The notes under the pieces were generated by a model. That model was not told where the DNA came from. It searched no databases and saw only the letters and a list, made by a program, of their open reading frames with translations. Source: AP-15 sp963716115 (GTDB lineage: Bacteria; Pseudomonadota; Alphaproteobacteria; ATCC43930; CGMCC-115725). From it: 64,000 bases of DNA. Within the stretch, counting starts at the first letter, position 1. Every line of letters starts with the position of its first letter. The stretch spans positions 171,066 through 235,065 of the forward strand of contig CAVQSZ010000008.1 of the NCBI GenBank assembly GCA_963716115.1, in the 5' to 3' direction. The translations under genes were made by a program, and so were the position numbers. Below are positions 33,531 through 43,529 of this stretch, in pieces.

Positions 33531-35742
33531 TTATTCGTGCGCCGTTTCGGTTGTGTTCTGAGTAGAAGGCGGCACCCCGGCCCGCGCGAGGGCATTGCAA
33601 AGGAGATCGGCGTGCGAGCTGTCGCTGCCGGGGTAGCGACGCCGGAAGCCCGCTACGGTCAACCCCGGCTCGAGCTCCAATAAACGCCGCGCCGATGCGC
33701 GGGCTTCGTCCTCGCGGCCGGCCAGCACAAGCGCCATTACGAGCTGCCGTATGCGCAGACGTATAGGTGCGGTTCTCATGCAAGGACCGCAAGGCGCATT
33801 CGATCGCCCGCTCATACTGGCCATCGACGAGATAAGCCATCGCGGCGTTGCCGCTGTAGGCGTACATCAGAGGGTCGTAGGGCGACAGCGCCATCGCCTT
33901 GTCGATCTGTTCGATGGCCAACGATCCATTGCCCATCCACGCATGGGCCGCGGCGCTCCACAGCCATGCCGGCGCGGTATTGGCATTGATGCGCAGCGCC
34001 GTTTCGAAGCGGCGCAACGCGAGATCGAAATCCTTGTAGAGGTAGGACACAACATGACCGTGAACCGCGAGCGCCATCGGCTCCATGCTGTTGCACTCGA
34101 TCGCCGCCCGCGCAAAACGGTCGGCCTGGGACGCGTCATCCGCCGGATCCGGCGACCATCCCTGTCCGACGCGCAGCACATGCCAGTAAGCCCGCCAGGC
34201 GAGAGCGGCGGCGTAGTTCGGATCCTTTGCGATCGCAGCGTCGAACAGCCCTTCCGACGCCTCGAACACCGTGCGCGAGGAATTGTGCATATTCTCCTGC
34301 GCGCGCAAAAAGAGCTCGTAGGCCTCCAGGGTGTCCGGCCGCTTGACGCGGATGCGGCTGATCTCGGCCGCATGCAGGTAGGGCGCGACTTTTTGAACGA
34401 TCATTTCGGTCAGCCGGTCCTGAACCTCGAAGAGGTCGGAAAACCGCTCGTCGAATTTTGCGACCCAGAGCGCGGCGCCGAGCTGCGTGTCGGTCAGCTC
34501 GATCGTCAGACGCAGGCGATCGTCGAGGACGCGCAGGCTGCCCGAGAGAACATAGTGAACTCCCAGCACATTGCCGATCTCGCGCGGGTGGCGGTCCTGG
34601 TTCCTGAAGGCGAGCGTCGACAAACGGGAAATCACGAAGAAATCCGGGACACGAGACAATGCTTCGATAAGATCCTCGACCAGCCCCTCGGCAACGAAGT
34701 GATGCGTCGGATCGCCGGTGAGATTGCGAAACGGCAACACTGCGATTGAGAGCCGATGCCTCGCCTCGCCTGCGGCGCCGGACGGGAGAGCGGCGGCATC
34801 GCTTTGTTTCTTGATCTCCCAGGGAACGGGGAACACCGGAAGCGACCTGTCCTCCACGGCCTCGCTTCGCTTGGCGCCTGGGGGCTCCTCGAAGATCGCC
34901 GGGGAAGCCACCTCGGGCAACTCGGTCCGCACGGCCTCATAGACGGCCATCGTCTCCCTGGAAGGCGGCAGGTCGAGCACGGTCAGCAGAACCTGTCGAC
35001 AACGCTCGAATTCGCGGATCGCCTGGGCGCGGTCCCCCATTTGCGCAAAAGCCTTCATCAGGCTGCGCACGCCGCTCTCGTGGGTCGGCTCGAAGTTGAC
35101 CAGTCGGCGGGCAGCCGCCGCGCGCACCTCCGGTTTCGCGTTCTGCTCGGTGAGGCGGTCGAGCTCCCCCTCCAAAATATACCGCACACGATCCTCGAAA
35201 CGCGTCCGCTCGGCGGACAGCCACTGATCGAAGGATGGCGTGATCCCGCCGAGATCTTCGAGGAGGCGTTCGCCATCAGGCTGGACGAGATTGCTGGCAT
35301 CCGCGGTCGCGTCGGTCCCGGCCTCGATGATTGCGAGCGCATCGATCCAGCACTTCTGGACATCTATCCGCGCGCTGTCGCGACCGATCTCAACGAGGCC
35401 GGGGACGTGGCGATTGACGACGCCGTTGAGCTCGGAGAGTGATTGGCGCAGGCTCATTCGGGCCTGCGGCTCCGCCGAACGGTCCCACAGCAGGCCGACA
35501 AGACGACTTCGCGAAACACGCTCGCCTTGCGCCAGGCACAAGCAGGCCAGTAGTCCGCGCGTTTTTCTTCCGCGGGGCAAAAAATCGGCGCCGCCCGGTG
35601 CGACCGCCCGCATGGGGCCGACCAGATAAATTCTCGGCGCCACCCGTGGCATCCACCTCGTCGCGGACACCGAAGCGATGTAATCCTCTGCCGAATTAAG
35701 ATTCGATCTCAACGTCTCGCCTTTCCGAGAGTGACGGCTCAC
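33531..35742 (-). CDS. BTAD-type transcriptional regulator with TolB-like and TPR domains, frameshifted near the end
   Basis: Reads from 35742 (a start at 35652, MPRVAPRIYLVGPM, is also possible). An N-terminal winged-helix domain ('ICLVGPMRAV', 'SRSRLVGLLWDRSAEPQARMSLRQSLSELN') is followed by a bacterial transcriptional activator domain ('ESGVRSLMKAFAQMGDRAQAIREFERC'). Next comes a TolB/FlgO-like domain ('SIAVLPFRNLTGDPTHHFVAEGLVEDL', 'VLGVHYVLSGSLRVLDDRLRLTIELTD') and TPRs ('WLWSAAAHAWMGNGSLAIEQ'). Near 33752 one extra A breaks the frame; the true C-terminus is 'RQLVMALVLAGREDEAR...' to 33531. Signal unknown. Confidence 0.85.
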
Positions 35743-35859
35743 TCAGTGAGAAGCCGTCGCATAAGTCTGGTTTTCTCCCTCTCTATTGCCATTTTAACCA
35801 ACATTGCAGGCTAAGTCATCTCTTGCGAATGCGCCGCCGCGCGACCCGGCCCGGGGTAT

Positions 35860-36001
35860 TTCGCGCACATTGCCGCCGCGGGCGCGGCTGGCGTCGCGCC
35901 AGGGCGAAGACCGCGACGCCGTGTTCGCGATCCTGGACGCTGCGCCGACGCGCCATATCGGCTATGTCATCGATGATGCGCTGCTGGCGCTCGCCCGCTG
36001 A
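35860..36001 (+). pseudogene. Possible remnant of a pyridoxamine-5'-phosphate-oxidase-like protein
   Basis: The frame ending at the TGA at 35999-36001 reads ...RLASRQGEDRDAVFAILDAA, then PTRHIGYVIDDALLALAR. This resembles the N-terminal 'R...D...I..ILD......H.G.V.DG.P' segment of small PNPOx-family proteins, but it stops after about 45 residues. No full gene follows. The rest of the 35743-36019 gap shows nothing else. Confidence 0.35.
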
Positions 36002-36019
36002 CCGACGCCCGCATGGCGC

Positions 36020-37039
36020 TCAGCCCGGCCCGCTGACCCCGGCCTCGGCGAAGGTCGCCATCCCGGTGTGGCAGGCGGCCGCCGCCTTCAGCAGCATCAG
36101 GCCGAGCGCCGCCCCCGAGCCCTCGCCGAGCCGCATGCCGAGGTCGAGGAGCGGCCGTTGGCCGATCCGCTCGAGCAGATGCCGGTGGCCCGGCTCGGCC
36201 GAGACATGGGCGACGACGCAATGGTCGAGCGCATGCGGGTCGGCGGCGAACAGCACCGCCGCGGCGGCGGTCGAGGTGAAGCCGTCGAGCACGACCGGGA
36301 CCCGCCCGAGCCGCGCGGCGAGGACCGCGCCCGCGATTGCCGCGAGCTCGAGCCCGCCCAGCCGGCGCAAGAGGTCGAACGGGTCGCCGGCCGCCGGGCG
36401 ATGGCGCGCCACCGCCGCCGCGACGGCGCGGCGCTTGGCGTCGAGCGCGGCGCCCGAGACCCCGGTGCCGGGCCCGGTCCACAATTCCGCGCCGCCGCCG
36501 AAAAGAGCGGCGCAGAGCGCCGCCGCGGCGGTGGTGTTGCCGATCCCCATCTCGCCCAGCGCCAGCGCGTCGATCCCGGGCTCGACCGCCATCATGCCGT
36601 AGGCCATCGCCCTGGCGCATTCGGCCTCGGTCATCGCCGGCCCCTCGACGATGTCGCCGGTCGGCTGGTCGAGGCTCATCTCGTAGACCTTCAGGTCGGC
36701 ATCGACGATTCGGCAGAGCTGGTTGATCGCGGCCCCGCCGGCGATGAAATTCTGCACCATCTGCGCCGTCACCGCTGACGGATAGGCGGAGACGCCGCGC
36801 GCGGCCACGCCGTGGTTGCCGGCGAAGACTGCGGCGCGCGGGTGGTCGAGGGTCGGCGGGTGACGCGCCTGCCAGGTGGCGAGCCAAACCGCCAGCTCTT
36901 CAAGCCGGCCGAGCGACCCCGCGGGCTTGGTCAGCTGCGCCTGGCGCCGGCTCGCCGCAGCGGCGGCCTCGAGGTCGGGGCCCGGCAGGTGCGCCAGGAG
37001 CGCGCGGATCTCGTCGAGGCTCGTGACCGGCTCGTCCAT
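36020..37039 (-). CDS. cobT: Nicotinate-nucleotide--dimethylbenzimidazole phosphoribosyltransferase
   Basis: 339 residues from the ATG at 37039. It makes alpha-ribazole phosphate for the lower ligand of cobalamin. Characteristic blocks: 'TKPAGSLGRLEELAVWLATWQ', 'VFAGNHGVAARGVSAYPSAVT', 'MVQNFIAGGAAINQL', 'GEMGIGNTTAAAAL', 'DGFTSTAAAAVL' and the catalytic-Glu region 'LDLGMRLGEGSGAALGLMLL'. Divergent from cobS with a 73-bp gap, too short for a cobalamin riboswitch, and none is seen. Confidence 0.96.
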   Translation of the reverse strand: MDEPVTSLDEIRALLAHLPGPDLEAAAAASRRQAQLTKPAGSLGRLEELAVWLATWQARHPPTLDHPRAAVFAGNHGVAARGVSAYPSAVTAQMVQNFIAGGAAINQLCRIVDADLKVYEMSLDQPTGDIVEGPAMTEAECARAMAYGMMAVEPGIDALALGEMGIGNTTAAAALCAALFGGGAELWTGPGTGVSGAALDAKRRAVAAAVARHRPAAGDPFDLLRRLGGLELAAIAGAVLAARLGRVPVVLDGFTSTAAAAVLFAADPHALDHCVVAHVSAEPGHRHLLERIGQRPLLDLGMRLGEGSGAALGLMLLKAAAACHTGMATFAEAGVSGPG

Positions 37040-37112
37040 CGGGCTTCTCCTCGTCGCGGCGATCCTCGCCGAACCGCTCCCCCGGCCCAAGCGGAAACGC
37101 TATCGTCCGGCG

Positions 37113-37884
37113 ATGACAACCCCCGACGGCCCGCCCGACCGCAGACCCGGCCTCTTCTCCGGCTTTGCCGTCGCCACCGCGTTCCTGACCCGGATCCCGG
37201 CGCCGGGGCCGGGCGGCGGGCGGCTCGCCGAGGCGGGCTGGGCGTTCCCGCTGGTCGGGGCCGGGATCGGCGCGGCGGCGGCGGTCGTCTTTGTGGCGGC
37301 GCAGCTGATCGGGCTCGGCGACGGGCCGTCGGCGCTGCTGGCGATCGCTCGCCGGCATCGCGCTGACCGGGGGCTTGCACGAGGACGGGCTCGCCGACGC
37401 GGCCGACGGGCTCGCCGGCGGCCATGACCGCGAATCGCGGCTCGCGATCATGCGCGACAGCCGGATCGGCGCGTTCGGCGCGCTGGCGCTGGCGCTCGGC
37501 GTCGGGTTGCGCGCCGCGGCGCTGGCGCAGATCGGCGCGGCGGTGTTCGCCGCGCTCGCCCTGGTCGCCGCGCACGCCGTGTCGCGCGCGGCGCTGCCGG
37601 CGGCGATGTGGGCGATGACGCCGGCCCGCGGCGACGGCCTCGGCGCCATGGCGGGGCGGCCCTCGGCAAGGGTCGCGGGCGCGGCGGCGGCGATCGGCGC
37701 GGTGATCGCGCTGGCGGCGCTGGGGCCGGGCCGCGGCGCCGTCGCGATCGCCTTCGCGGCGACGGCGGTGTGCGCGGCGGCGGCGCTTGCGCAACGCCGG
37801 CTCGGCGGCTACACGGGCGATGTGCTCGGGGCGTTTCAGCAAATCGCGGAGATCGCGATGCTGCTCGCGGCGGCGGCGAGATGA
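37113..37884 (+). CDS. cobS: Adenosylcobinamide-GDP ribazoletransferase, frameshifted
   Basis: Joins alpha-ribazole to adenosylcobinamide-GDP at the inner membrane. Begins MTTPDGPPDRRPGLFSGFAV with 'TAFLTRIPAP', reads to 'SALLAIA', breaks near 37350 (one extra C), and continues 'GIALTGGLHEDGLADAADGL', 'GGHDRESRLAIMRDSRIGAFGALAL', 'RAALPAAMWAM' to the stop at 37884. The repaired protein is about 256 residues, the normal size, and keeps the DGLADxxDG acidic motif. Its stop overlaps the start of the phosphatase gene (ATGA). Confidence 0.9.
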
Positions 37885-38519
37885 GCCCGTCGACGACGCA
37901 GCTGTGGTGGGTGCGGCACGCGCCGGTGGCGCATGGCGGACGCATCTATGGCCGCGCCGACTTGTCCTGCGACTGCTCCGACGCCGCGGCCTTCGCCGGC
38001 CTTGCCGCGCAATTGCCGGGCGGGGCGGTGTGGGCGACGAGCGATCTGCGCCGCACCCACGAGACCGCGGCGGCCATCATCCGCGCCGGCCTGCCGGGGC
38101 CGCGGCCGATCCCCGGCCCCGAGGCGATCATGATGGCCGACCTCGCCGAGCAGAATTTCGGCGACTGGCAGGGCCTGACCTATGACGAGCTGCACCGCTC
38201 GCGCAACGGCGATTTCCACCGCTTTTGGCACGCGCCGGCGCACGAGGCTCCGCCCGGCGGCGAGAGCTTTGTCGCCGTCGTCGAGCGCGTCTCGCGCGCG
38301 GTCAGCGAGCTGGTCGCCGCCCATGCCGGGCGCGACATCATCGCCGTGGCGCATGGCGGGACGATCCGCGCCGCGCTCGCCGTGGCGCTCGGCCTCGACC
38401 CGGAGGCGGCGCTCGCCATCTCGGTCGAGAACTGCTCGCTCACCCGCATCGACCACGTCGCCGGCCCCGGCCGGGGCCACGGCTGGCGCGTGGTGACCGT
38501 CAACCGCCCGCCGCGGTGA
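37881..38519 (+). CDS. cobC: Histidine phosphatase, probable alpha-ribazole phosphatase
   Basis: 212 residues. Phosphoglycerate-mutase-like fold with the catalytic 'WWVRHAPV' (RH motif) near residue 12, 'ATSDLRRTHETAAAI', 'EQNFGDWQGLTYDEL' and the second His in 'IIAVAHGGTIRAALA'. Translational coupling to cobS makes alpha-ribazole-5'-phosphate dephosphorylation the likely role. Confidence 0.85.
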   Translation: MSPSTTQLWWVRHAPVAHGGRIYGRADLSCDCSDAAAFAGLAAQLPGGAVWATSDLRRTHETAAAIIRAGLPGPRPIPGPEAIMMADLAEQNFGDWQGLTYDELHRSRNGDFHRFWHAPAHEAPPGGESFVAVVERVSRAVSELVAAHAGRDIIAVAHGGTIRAALAVALGLDPEAALAISVENCSLTRIDHVAGPGRGHGWRVVTVNRPPR

Positions 38520-38525
38520 GCCCGC

Positions 38526-38936
38526 TCAGGGTCGGGTAGGCATCTTCGCGAAGCGCTGCCGGTCGCCGCCGAGGCTGACCCAGGGCTGGGCGCTGTCGGT
38601 GTAGATCTCCATCGCCGGCTCGACCCAGCTCGCATCGTCGAGCGTCCCGGCCAGGACCATGACCACGTTGGGCATGGCCTGAGCCTCGTCGAACAATGAC
38701 GAGCCGCAATCGGCGCAAAACCGGCGATGCAAAATCTGGCCGCTGTCGCCGCGGTCGTCGAAGGTCCTCGGGCTGCCCTGCACATTCAGCGCCGGCTTGG
38801 GCAGCGCGACCACGACGGCAAAGGCGGCCCCGGTCCCCTTCTGGCAATTCCTGCAATGGCACACGCCGACGAAAGCCGGCTCGGCGTCGGCCGAATAGCG
38901 CACTTTGCCGCATAGGCAGCCACCCTCGATCTTCAC
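38526..38936 (-). CDS. GFA/CENP-V family zinc-binding protein
   Basis: 136 residues: MKIEGGCLCGKVRYSADAEP, 'VCHCRNCQKGTGAAFAVVVALP' and 'RRFCADCGSSLF'. The spaced Cys pairs (CxC, CHCxxC, CxxC) are the zinc ligands of the glutathione-dependent formaldehyde-activating-like fold. Most members have no proven enzymatic activity. Convergent with cobC (6-bp gap). Confidence 0.92.
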   Translation of the reverse strand: MKIEGGCLCGKVRYSADAEPAFVGVCHCRNCQKGTGAAFAVVVALPKPALNVQGSPRTFDDRGDSGQILHRRFCADCGSSLFDEAQAMPNVVMVLAGTLDDASWVEPAMEIYTDSAQPWVSLGGDRQRFAKMPTRP

Positions 38937-39060
38937 TTGGTCCTCCTGTCCGTGGATCGCGGCGAAACGCCGCGGCCGCAGGCTAGCCCGGCCGGCGCGG
39001 CGAATCGAGATCGATGACGAAAGCGTGAAGTCGGGCGTCGGATCATGCGCCTCGCGGCGC

Positions 39061-39150
39061 GCCGTGGCCTTATTAACTATAAATATAGATTATGTTAACC
39101 ATACATTCCAATAGTTGCAATTTTGGTATAACACTCATAATAATTCCGCG
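39061..39150 (+). promoter_or_regulatory. AT-rich intergenic stretch, likely promoter of the DUF5131 gene
   Basis: A 90-bp run far below local GC, including TTATTAACTATAAATATAGA and TATAACACTCATAATAATTC. It is the most AT-rich segment in the window. No gene lies in 38937-39155. It precedes the long upstream open frame of the DUF5131 gene and could carry a promoter or a protein-binding site; no consensus boxes can be assigned confidently. Confidence 0.4.
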
Positions 39151-39317
39151 AGTCTGTGATCCAGGGATGCGGCGGTGCGGAAATCAAGCGCCGGTGGAGC
39201 GGCGCCGCCGGGAGGCTCGGCGCGCCGATGACAGGCGACCAGCAAGGCCTCGATTCGCGCTTGCGGCTGGCCGCCGCCGACCGGACCGCCGCCGACCGGA
39301 CCGCCGGCGACCGCGAC

Positions 39318-40631
39318 ATGACCAGGGGCGCGCCGTCGGAGCCGCGCGAGGCGACCTGGAACCCGATCATCGGCTGCTCCGGCGTCAGCCCGGGCTGCGA
39401 CCATTGCGACGCGATGCGGACGGTGGCGCAGCTTGCGCGAACGGGCGGCCGCGCCGGGGCCCGCTATGCCGGGCTGGTCCAGCCCGGGCCGGGCGGTCAG
39501 GTATGGACCGGGGCGATGCGCGTCAGCGACGATTTATTGACCTGGCCGCTGTTTCGGCGCGACCCGCAACGCATCTTCGTCGGCTCGCTGTCCGATCTGT
39601 TCCACGAGGGGCTCGCCACCGCGATCCTCGATCGGGTGCACGCCGTGATCGCCGTCGCCCACTGGCACCGCTTTCTGGTGTTGACCAAGCGCGCTGCGCG
39701 CATGCGCGCCTATTACTGCGACCCGCACACGCCCGGCCGCATCGCCGTCGAGATCGGGCGGCTGGCGGCGGCGCTGCGAGCCGACCCTTGTGCCGCGGGC
39801 GGCGTCTCAAGGGGCGCGCCGGGGCGCTCCGGCCGCGCCGCGGCGCCGCAAACGGCGCGGACGCGACGGCGCTGGGCCATCGGGTTCGGCCGCGTCGCGC
39901 CCGCGCCCGGCGCGCCCGCCGAGGCGCATGTCCGGCCGGTCGGCCTCGATCCGTGGCCGTTGCCGAATTTGTGGCCCGGCGTCTCGGTCGAGGACCACGA
40001 CCGGCTTGGCCGGATCGGCCACCTCGCCCAGACGCCGGCGGCGCTGCGCTGGGCCTGTTTCGAGCCGCTGCTCGGGCCGGTCCGGCCCGACGCGGTTCCG
40101 GTCGGGGAGGCTTATTTCGACGCCCTCGGCGGCCTGCGCTACGCGCGCGACGATCGCGGCCGGGCGTTTGCGCTCGAGGGTCCGGGGTGGCCGCCGCTCG
40201 ACTGGGTGGCAGCCGGCGGCGAGGTCGGCCCCGGCGCGCGCGCGATGCGCCTCGACTGGGTCCGCGGCTTGCGCGATTTGTGCGCGCAAGCCGGGGTCCC
40301 GTTTTGCTTTCGACAATGGGGCGAATGGGCGCCGGCGCCAGCGGACGGCTTCGGCGACAGGATGGTGCGCGTCGGCCGACGCGCCGCCGGCCGCCTCCTT
40401 GACGGCCGCCTCTGGAACGAGCGCACCGCCGCAAATGCGGCGATGAACGGGTCGCCTTGCCGAGCGCGCCGGGTCAGCTTCGGCCGTAGCTGTCCTCGAG
40501 GCGGACGATGTCGTCCTCGCCGAGATAGCTGCCGGACTGGACCTCGATCAGATGCAGCGGGATCTTGCCGGGGTTTTCCAGCCGATGCGGGGTGCCGAGC
40601 GGGATGTAGGTCGACTCGTTCTCGGAGATGA
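39318..40631 (+). CDS. DUF5131 (phage Gp37/Gp68-like) family protein
   Basis: Starts MTRGAPSEPREATWNPIIGC. The CSGVSPGCDHCDA cysteine cluster, 'RVSDDLLTWPLFRRDPQRIFVGSLSDLFHE', 'HRFLVLTKRAARM', 'LPNLWPGVSVEDHD', 'LRWACFEPLLGPV', 'DWVAAGGEVGPGARAMRLDWV' and 'CFRQWGEWAP' define the family, known from phages and mobile regions and of unproven function. The frame is open upstream (GTG 39156, ATG 39228), but that part holds a low-complexity DRTAADRTAGDRD repeat. The last about 60 residues run across the convergent manC end and may be out of frame. Confidence 0.8.
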   Translation: MTRGAPSEPREATWNPIIGCSGVSPGCDHCDAMRTVAQLARTGGRAGARYAGLVQPGPGGQVWTGAMRVSDDLLTWPLFRRDPQRIFVGSLSDLFHEGLATAILDRVHAVIAVAHWHRFLVLTKRAARMRAYYCDPHTPGRIAVEIGRLAAALRADPCAAGGVSRGAPGRSGRAAAPQTARTRRRWAIGFGRVAPAPGAPAEAHVRPVGLDPWPLPNLWPGVSVEDHDRLGRIGHLAQTPAALRWACFEPLLGPVRPDAVPVGEAYFDALGGLRYARDDRGRAFALEGPGWPPLDWVAAGGEVGPGARAMRLDWVRGLRDLCAQAGVPFCFRQWGEWAPAPADGFGDRMVRVGRRAAGRLLDGRLWNERTAANAAMNGSPCRARRVSFGRSCPRGGRCRPRRDSCRTGPRSDAAGSCRGFPADAGCRAGCRSTRSRR

Positions 40632-41890
40632 TGGCTTCCTGGTCGCCGCGGCGGACCTTGGCGGTGCCCTGCACGACGATCCAATGCTCGGCGCGGTGAT
40701 GATGCAGCTGCAGCGACAGCCGGCCGCCGGGCTTGACCGTGATGTGCTTGACCTGCACCCGATGCCCCCGGTGCAGCGCGGCGTAGGTGCCCCAGGGACG
40801 GTGGACGGTCGGCAGCGCGTCGGCCTCCTCGCGGCGCTCGCGCACCAGCCGGGCGACCAGCCTGCGGACCTCCTGGGTGCGCTCGCGCGGCGCCACCATG
40901 ACCGCGTCGGCGGTGGCGACGACGACGAGGTCCTCGACGCCGATCGCGGCGACGAGCCCGGCTTCCGAGCGCAGATAGCAGTTGCGGGCGTCCTCGGCGA
41001 CGACATTGCCGGCGAGCGCGTTGCCGTCGGCGTCCTTGCCGCTCATCTCCCACAGCGCGTCCCACGAGCCGACATCGCTCCAGCCCATGGCGACCGGCGC
41101 GACCGCGGCGCGCGCCGTGTGCTCCATCACCGCATAGTCGATCGAATCGCCGGCGCAGGCGCAAAAGGCTTCCTTGTCGAGCCGGATGAAATCCTGGTCG
41201 CGGGTCGCCTTGGCCAGGGCCTGCCGGCAGGCGGCGACCATCTCGGGCCGCAGCCGCTCGAGCTCCGCGACGTAGAGCCGCGCCGGAAACAGGAAGATGC
41301 CGCTGTTCCAGGAATGCTCGCCCGAGGCGACATACCGCCGCGCCTCCTCGAGCGCCGGCTTCTCGACAAACCCGGCGACGGCGAAGACGCCCGGCGCGCC
41401 GTCGATCGCCCGGCCGCGGCGGATATACCCATAGCCGGTCTCGGCCCGGTCGGGGGCGATGCCGAAGCTGGCCAGCGCGCCGCCCGAGGCCGCCGCCGCG
41501 GCGCGGTCGACCGCGTCGAGAAAGGCGTCGACATCGCCGATCGCATGGTCGGAAGGCAGCAGCAGCATCAGCGCGTCGGGCTCGGCCTCGATCAGCTCCA
41601 GGGCCGCGACGCAGGCGGCGGGCGCGGTGTTGCGGCCGAGCCGGCTCGAGCAGCAAGGCGTGCGGCGCAACCGCGATCTCGCGCAGCTGCTCGGCGATGA
41701 TGAAGCGGTGCTCCTCGTTGGCGACCACCAGCGGCGGGGCGAACCGTTCCGGGTCGGCGACCCGCCGCACCGTCTGCTGCAGCAGGCTCTCGCCGCCGAG
41801 CAGGGTCAGCAGCTGCTTGGGGTAGAGCGTGCGCGACATCGGCCACAACCGCGTGCCCGACCCGCCGGACAGGATGACCGGGTGAATCAT
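40474..41890 (-). CDS. manC: Mannose-1-phosphate guanylyltransferase/mannose-6-phosphate isomerase, frameshifted
   Basis: Begins MIHPVILSGGSGTRLWPMSR (nucleotidyltransferase signature) and 'YPKQLLTLLGGESLLQQTV' at 41890, breaks near 41640 (one extra C), and resumes 'GRNTAPAACVAALELIEAEPDALM'. Then 'LLLPSDHAIGDVDAF', 'FVEKPALEEARRYV', 'SWNSGIFLF' and the C-terminal cupin isomerase domain 'RPWGTYAALHRGHRVQVKHI', 'LQLHHHRAEHWIVVQGTA', 'YIPLGTPHRLENPG'. It makes GDP-mannose for polysaccharides, fitting the EPS-type glycosyltransferase at 8 kb. Repaired length is about 472 residues. Confidence 0.92.
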
Positions 41891-42034
41891 GCCGTTACCT
41901 CTCAACCGCGCGACGCAATATCGAGATACGCCGTTTTTCCCCCGGCGCAAGCCCAGGCCGGCGCGCTCTTTCGCGCGGTCGCGCGCGGCGGTAGATGTTG
42001 CCGCCGGCAGCGCTGCGGGCAGCAAGGGCGGGCG

Positions 42035-42655
42035 ATGATCGACCTCTACACTTGGCCGACGCCGAACGGGCACAAGATCTCGATCATGCTCGAAGAGCTC
42101 GGCGCCGACTATCGCGTGCACCCGGTCGACATCGCCAATGGCGAGCAGCTTGCGCCGGGCTACGCCGCGATCAACCCCAACGGCAGGATCCCGGCGATCG
42201 TCGATCAGGATGCGCCGGGCGGCCCGCTGCCGGTCTTTGAATTGGGCGCCGTTCTGATCTATCTCGCGAAGAAGGCCGGGGCGTTCCTTCCCTCCGACCC
42301 GCGCGGCCGCTGGGAGGCGCTCGAGTGGCTGATGCTTCAGGTCGGCGAGATCGGGCCGATGTTCGGCCAGGCGCATCATTTCCGGCGCTTTGCCCCGCAG
42401 CTCGTGCCCTATGCGGTCGAGCGCTACACCAGGGAGGCGACGCGGCTCTACGGCGTCCTCGACCGGCGGCTCGGCGAGGCCGAGTTCCTGGCGGCCGGCG
42501 CCTACACGATCGCGGATATCGCGACCTATCCCTGGGTCGCGCGCCACGCCTGGCAGGGCGTGAGCCTCTCCGATTACCCCAACGTCCAGCGCTGGCTCGC
42601 GGCGGTCGGTCGGCGCCCGGGCGTGCAGAAGGGGTTGCGGGTGCCCCAGGTCTAG
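42035..42655 (+). CDS. Glutathione S-transferase family protein
   Basis: 206 residues: MIDLYTWPTPNGHKISIMLE, 'INPNGRIPAIVDQDAPGG' (cis-Pro loop), 'VFELGAVLIYLAKKAGAFLP', and an all-helical C-terminal domain with 'TIADIATYPWVARHAW'. The TPNGHK active-site segment is that of the YghU/YfcG (Nu-class) group, which acts as a disulfide-bond reductase or peroxidase. Its stop codon overlaps that of the convergent prepilin peptidase. Confidence 0.92.
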   Translation: MIDLYTWPTPNGHKISIMLEELGADYRVHPVDIANGEQLAPGYAAINPNGRIPAIVDQDAPGGPLPVFELGAVLIYLAKKAGAFLPSDPRGRWEALEWLMLQVGEIGPMFGQAHHFRRFAPQLVPYAVERYTREATRLYGVLDRRLGEAEFLAAGAYTIADIATYPWVARHAWQGVSLSDYPNVQRWLAAVGRRPGVQKGLRVPQV

Positions 42656-43437
42656 GGCAACGGCGCCAGCCCCAGCCAGACAAGCCAGGCGGCGAGCGCC
42701 AGAAAGGGGCCGAAGGGCAGCGCCGAATGAGCGTCGAGGCGGTGGCCGGCGAGGCGCAGGCACATTGCGGCGGCGAGCGCGGCGAGCGCGGCGAGCAGGA
42801 CCACTTGCGGCAGCGCCGCCGCCCCGACCCAGGCGCCCGCCGCCGCCAGCAGCTTGGAGTCGCCGCCGCCAAGCCCGTCGCGCCCGCGCCACACGCGGTA
42901 GAGCGCGCCGATCGCGCGCAGCCCGAGATAGCCGAGTACGGCGCCGAGGACGCGGCCGGTCAGCTGATCGGGATCGAACGCCGCCGCCGCGGCGAGCCCG
43001 GCGACGATCAGCGGAAGCGTCAGCGGATCGGGAAGCAGCCAGCGGCGCAGGTCGATCCAGCCGAGCGCCAGGAGCCACCAGCCGAGCACGCAATCGAGCC
43101 AGACCCCGCCGGCCTCGCCCGCATCGACCGCGACCGCGCAGAGCGCCACCGCCAGCGCGGCCAGCTCGATCGTCGGATAGAACCAGCCGATCGGGCGCCG
43201 GCAATATCGGCATCTGCCGCGGTTCGCGAGCCAGCTCAACAACGGCGCCAGATCGCGCGCCCGCAGCGCCGCGCCGCATTCTTCGCAGCGCGACCGGCTC
43301 CAGACGACCGGGCGGCCGTCGGGCAGGCGGCGGACGAGGACGCCGAGGAAGCTGCCGACGAACGGCGCCGCCAACAGCGCGCCCCATCCGGCGAGGCCGG
43401 CGTCGGCGATCCGGTCCAGCCATTGCGCACCGAGCAC
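42652..43437 (-). CDS. gspO: Prepilin peptidase (type II secretion)
   Basis: 261 residues with about eight hydrophobic segments. It has the two zinc-type Cys pairs 'CEECGA' (about 51) and 'CRYCRR' typical of bifunctional prepilin peptidase/N-methylases, and the aspartyl protease residues in 'GWIDLRRWLLPDPLTLP' and 'GLGGGDSKLLAAAGAWVG' (GxGD). It processes the GspG/H/I/J/K pseudopilins encoded nearby. Divergent from gspE (92-bp gap). Confidence 0.93.
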   Translation of the reverse strand: MLGAQWLDRIADAGLAGWGALLAAPFVGSFLGVLVRRLPDGRPVVWSRSRCEECGAALRARDLAPLLSWLANRGRCRYCRRPIGWFYPTIELAALAVALCAVAVDAGEAGGVWLDCVLGWWLLALGWIDLRRWLLPDPLTLPLIVAGLAAAAAFDPDQLTGRVLGAVLGYLGLRAIGALYRVWRGRDGLGGGDSKLLAAAGAWVGAAALPQVVLLAALAALAAAMCLRLAGHRLDAHSALPFGPFLALAAWLVWLGLAPLP

Positions 43438-43529
43438 GCGCTCTCGCCCCCGCGGCCGAAAATCGGTTATCGTGGCGCCCGCGGCCTGCCGCAGCCGGCG
43501 TCCGCGCCCGCATGTGATATAACGCGCCG

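Noticed and set aside
37040..37112. Cobalamin riboswitch between cobT and cobS
   Set aside because: Only 73 bp, with no B12-box-like sequence or room for the fold.
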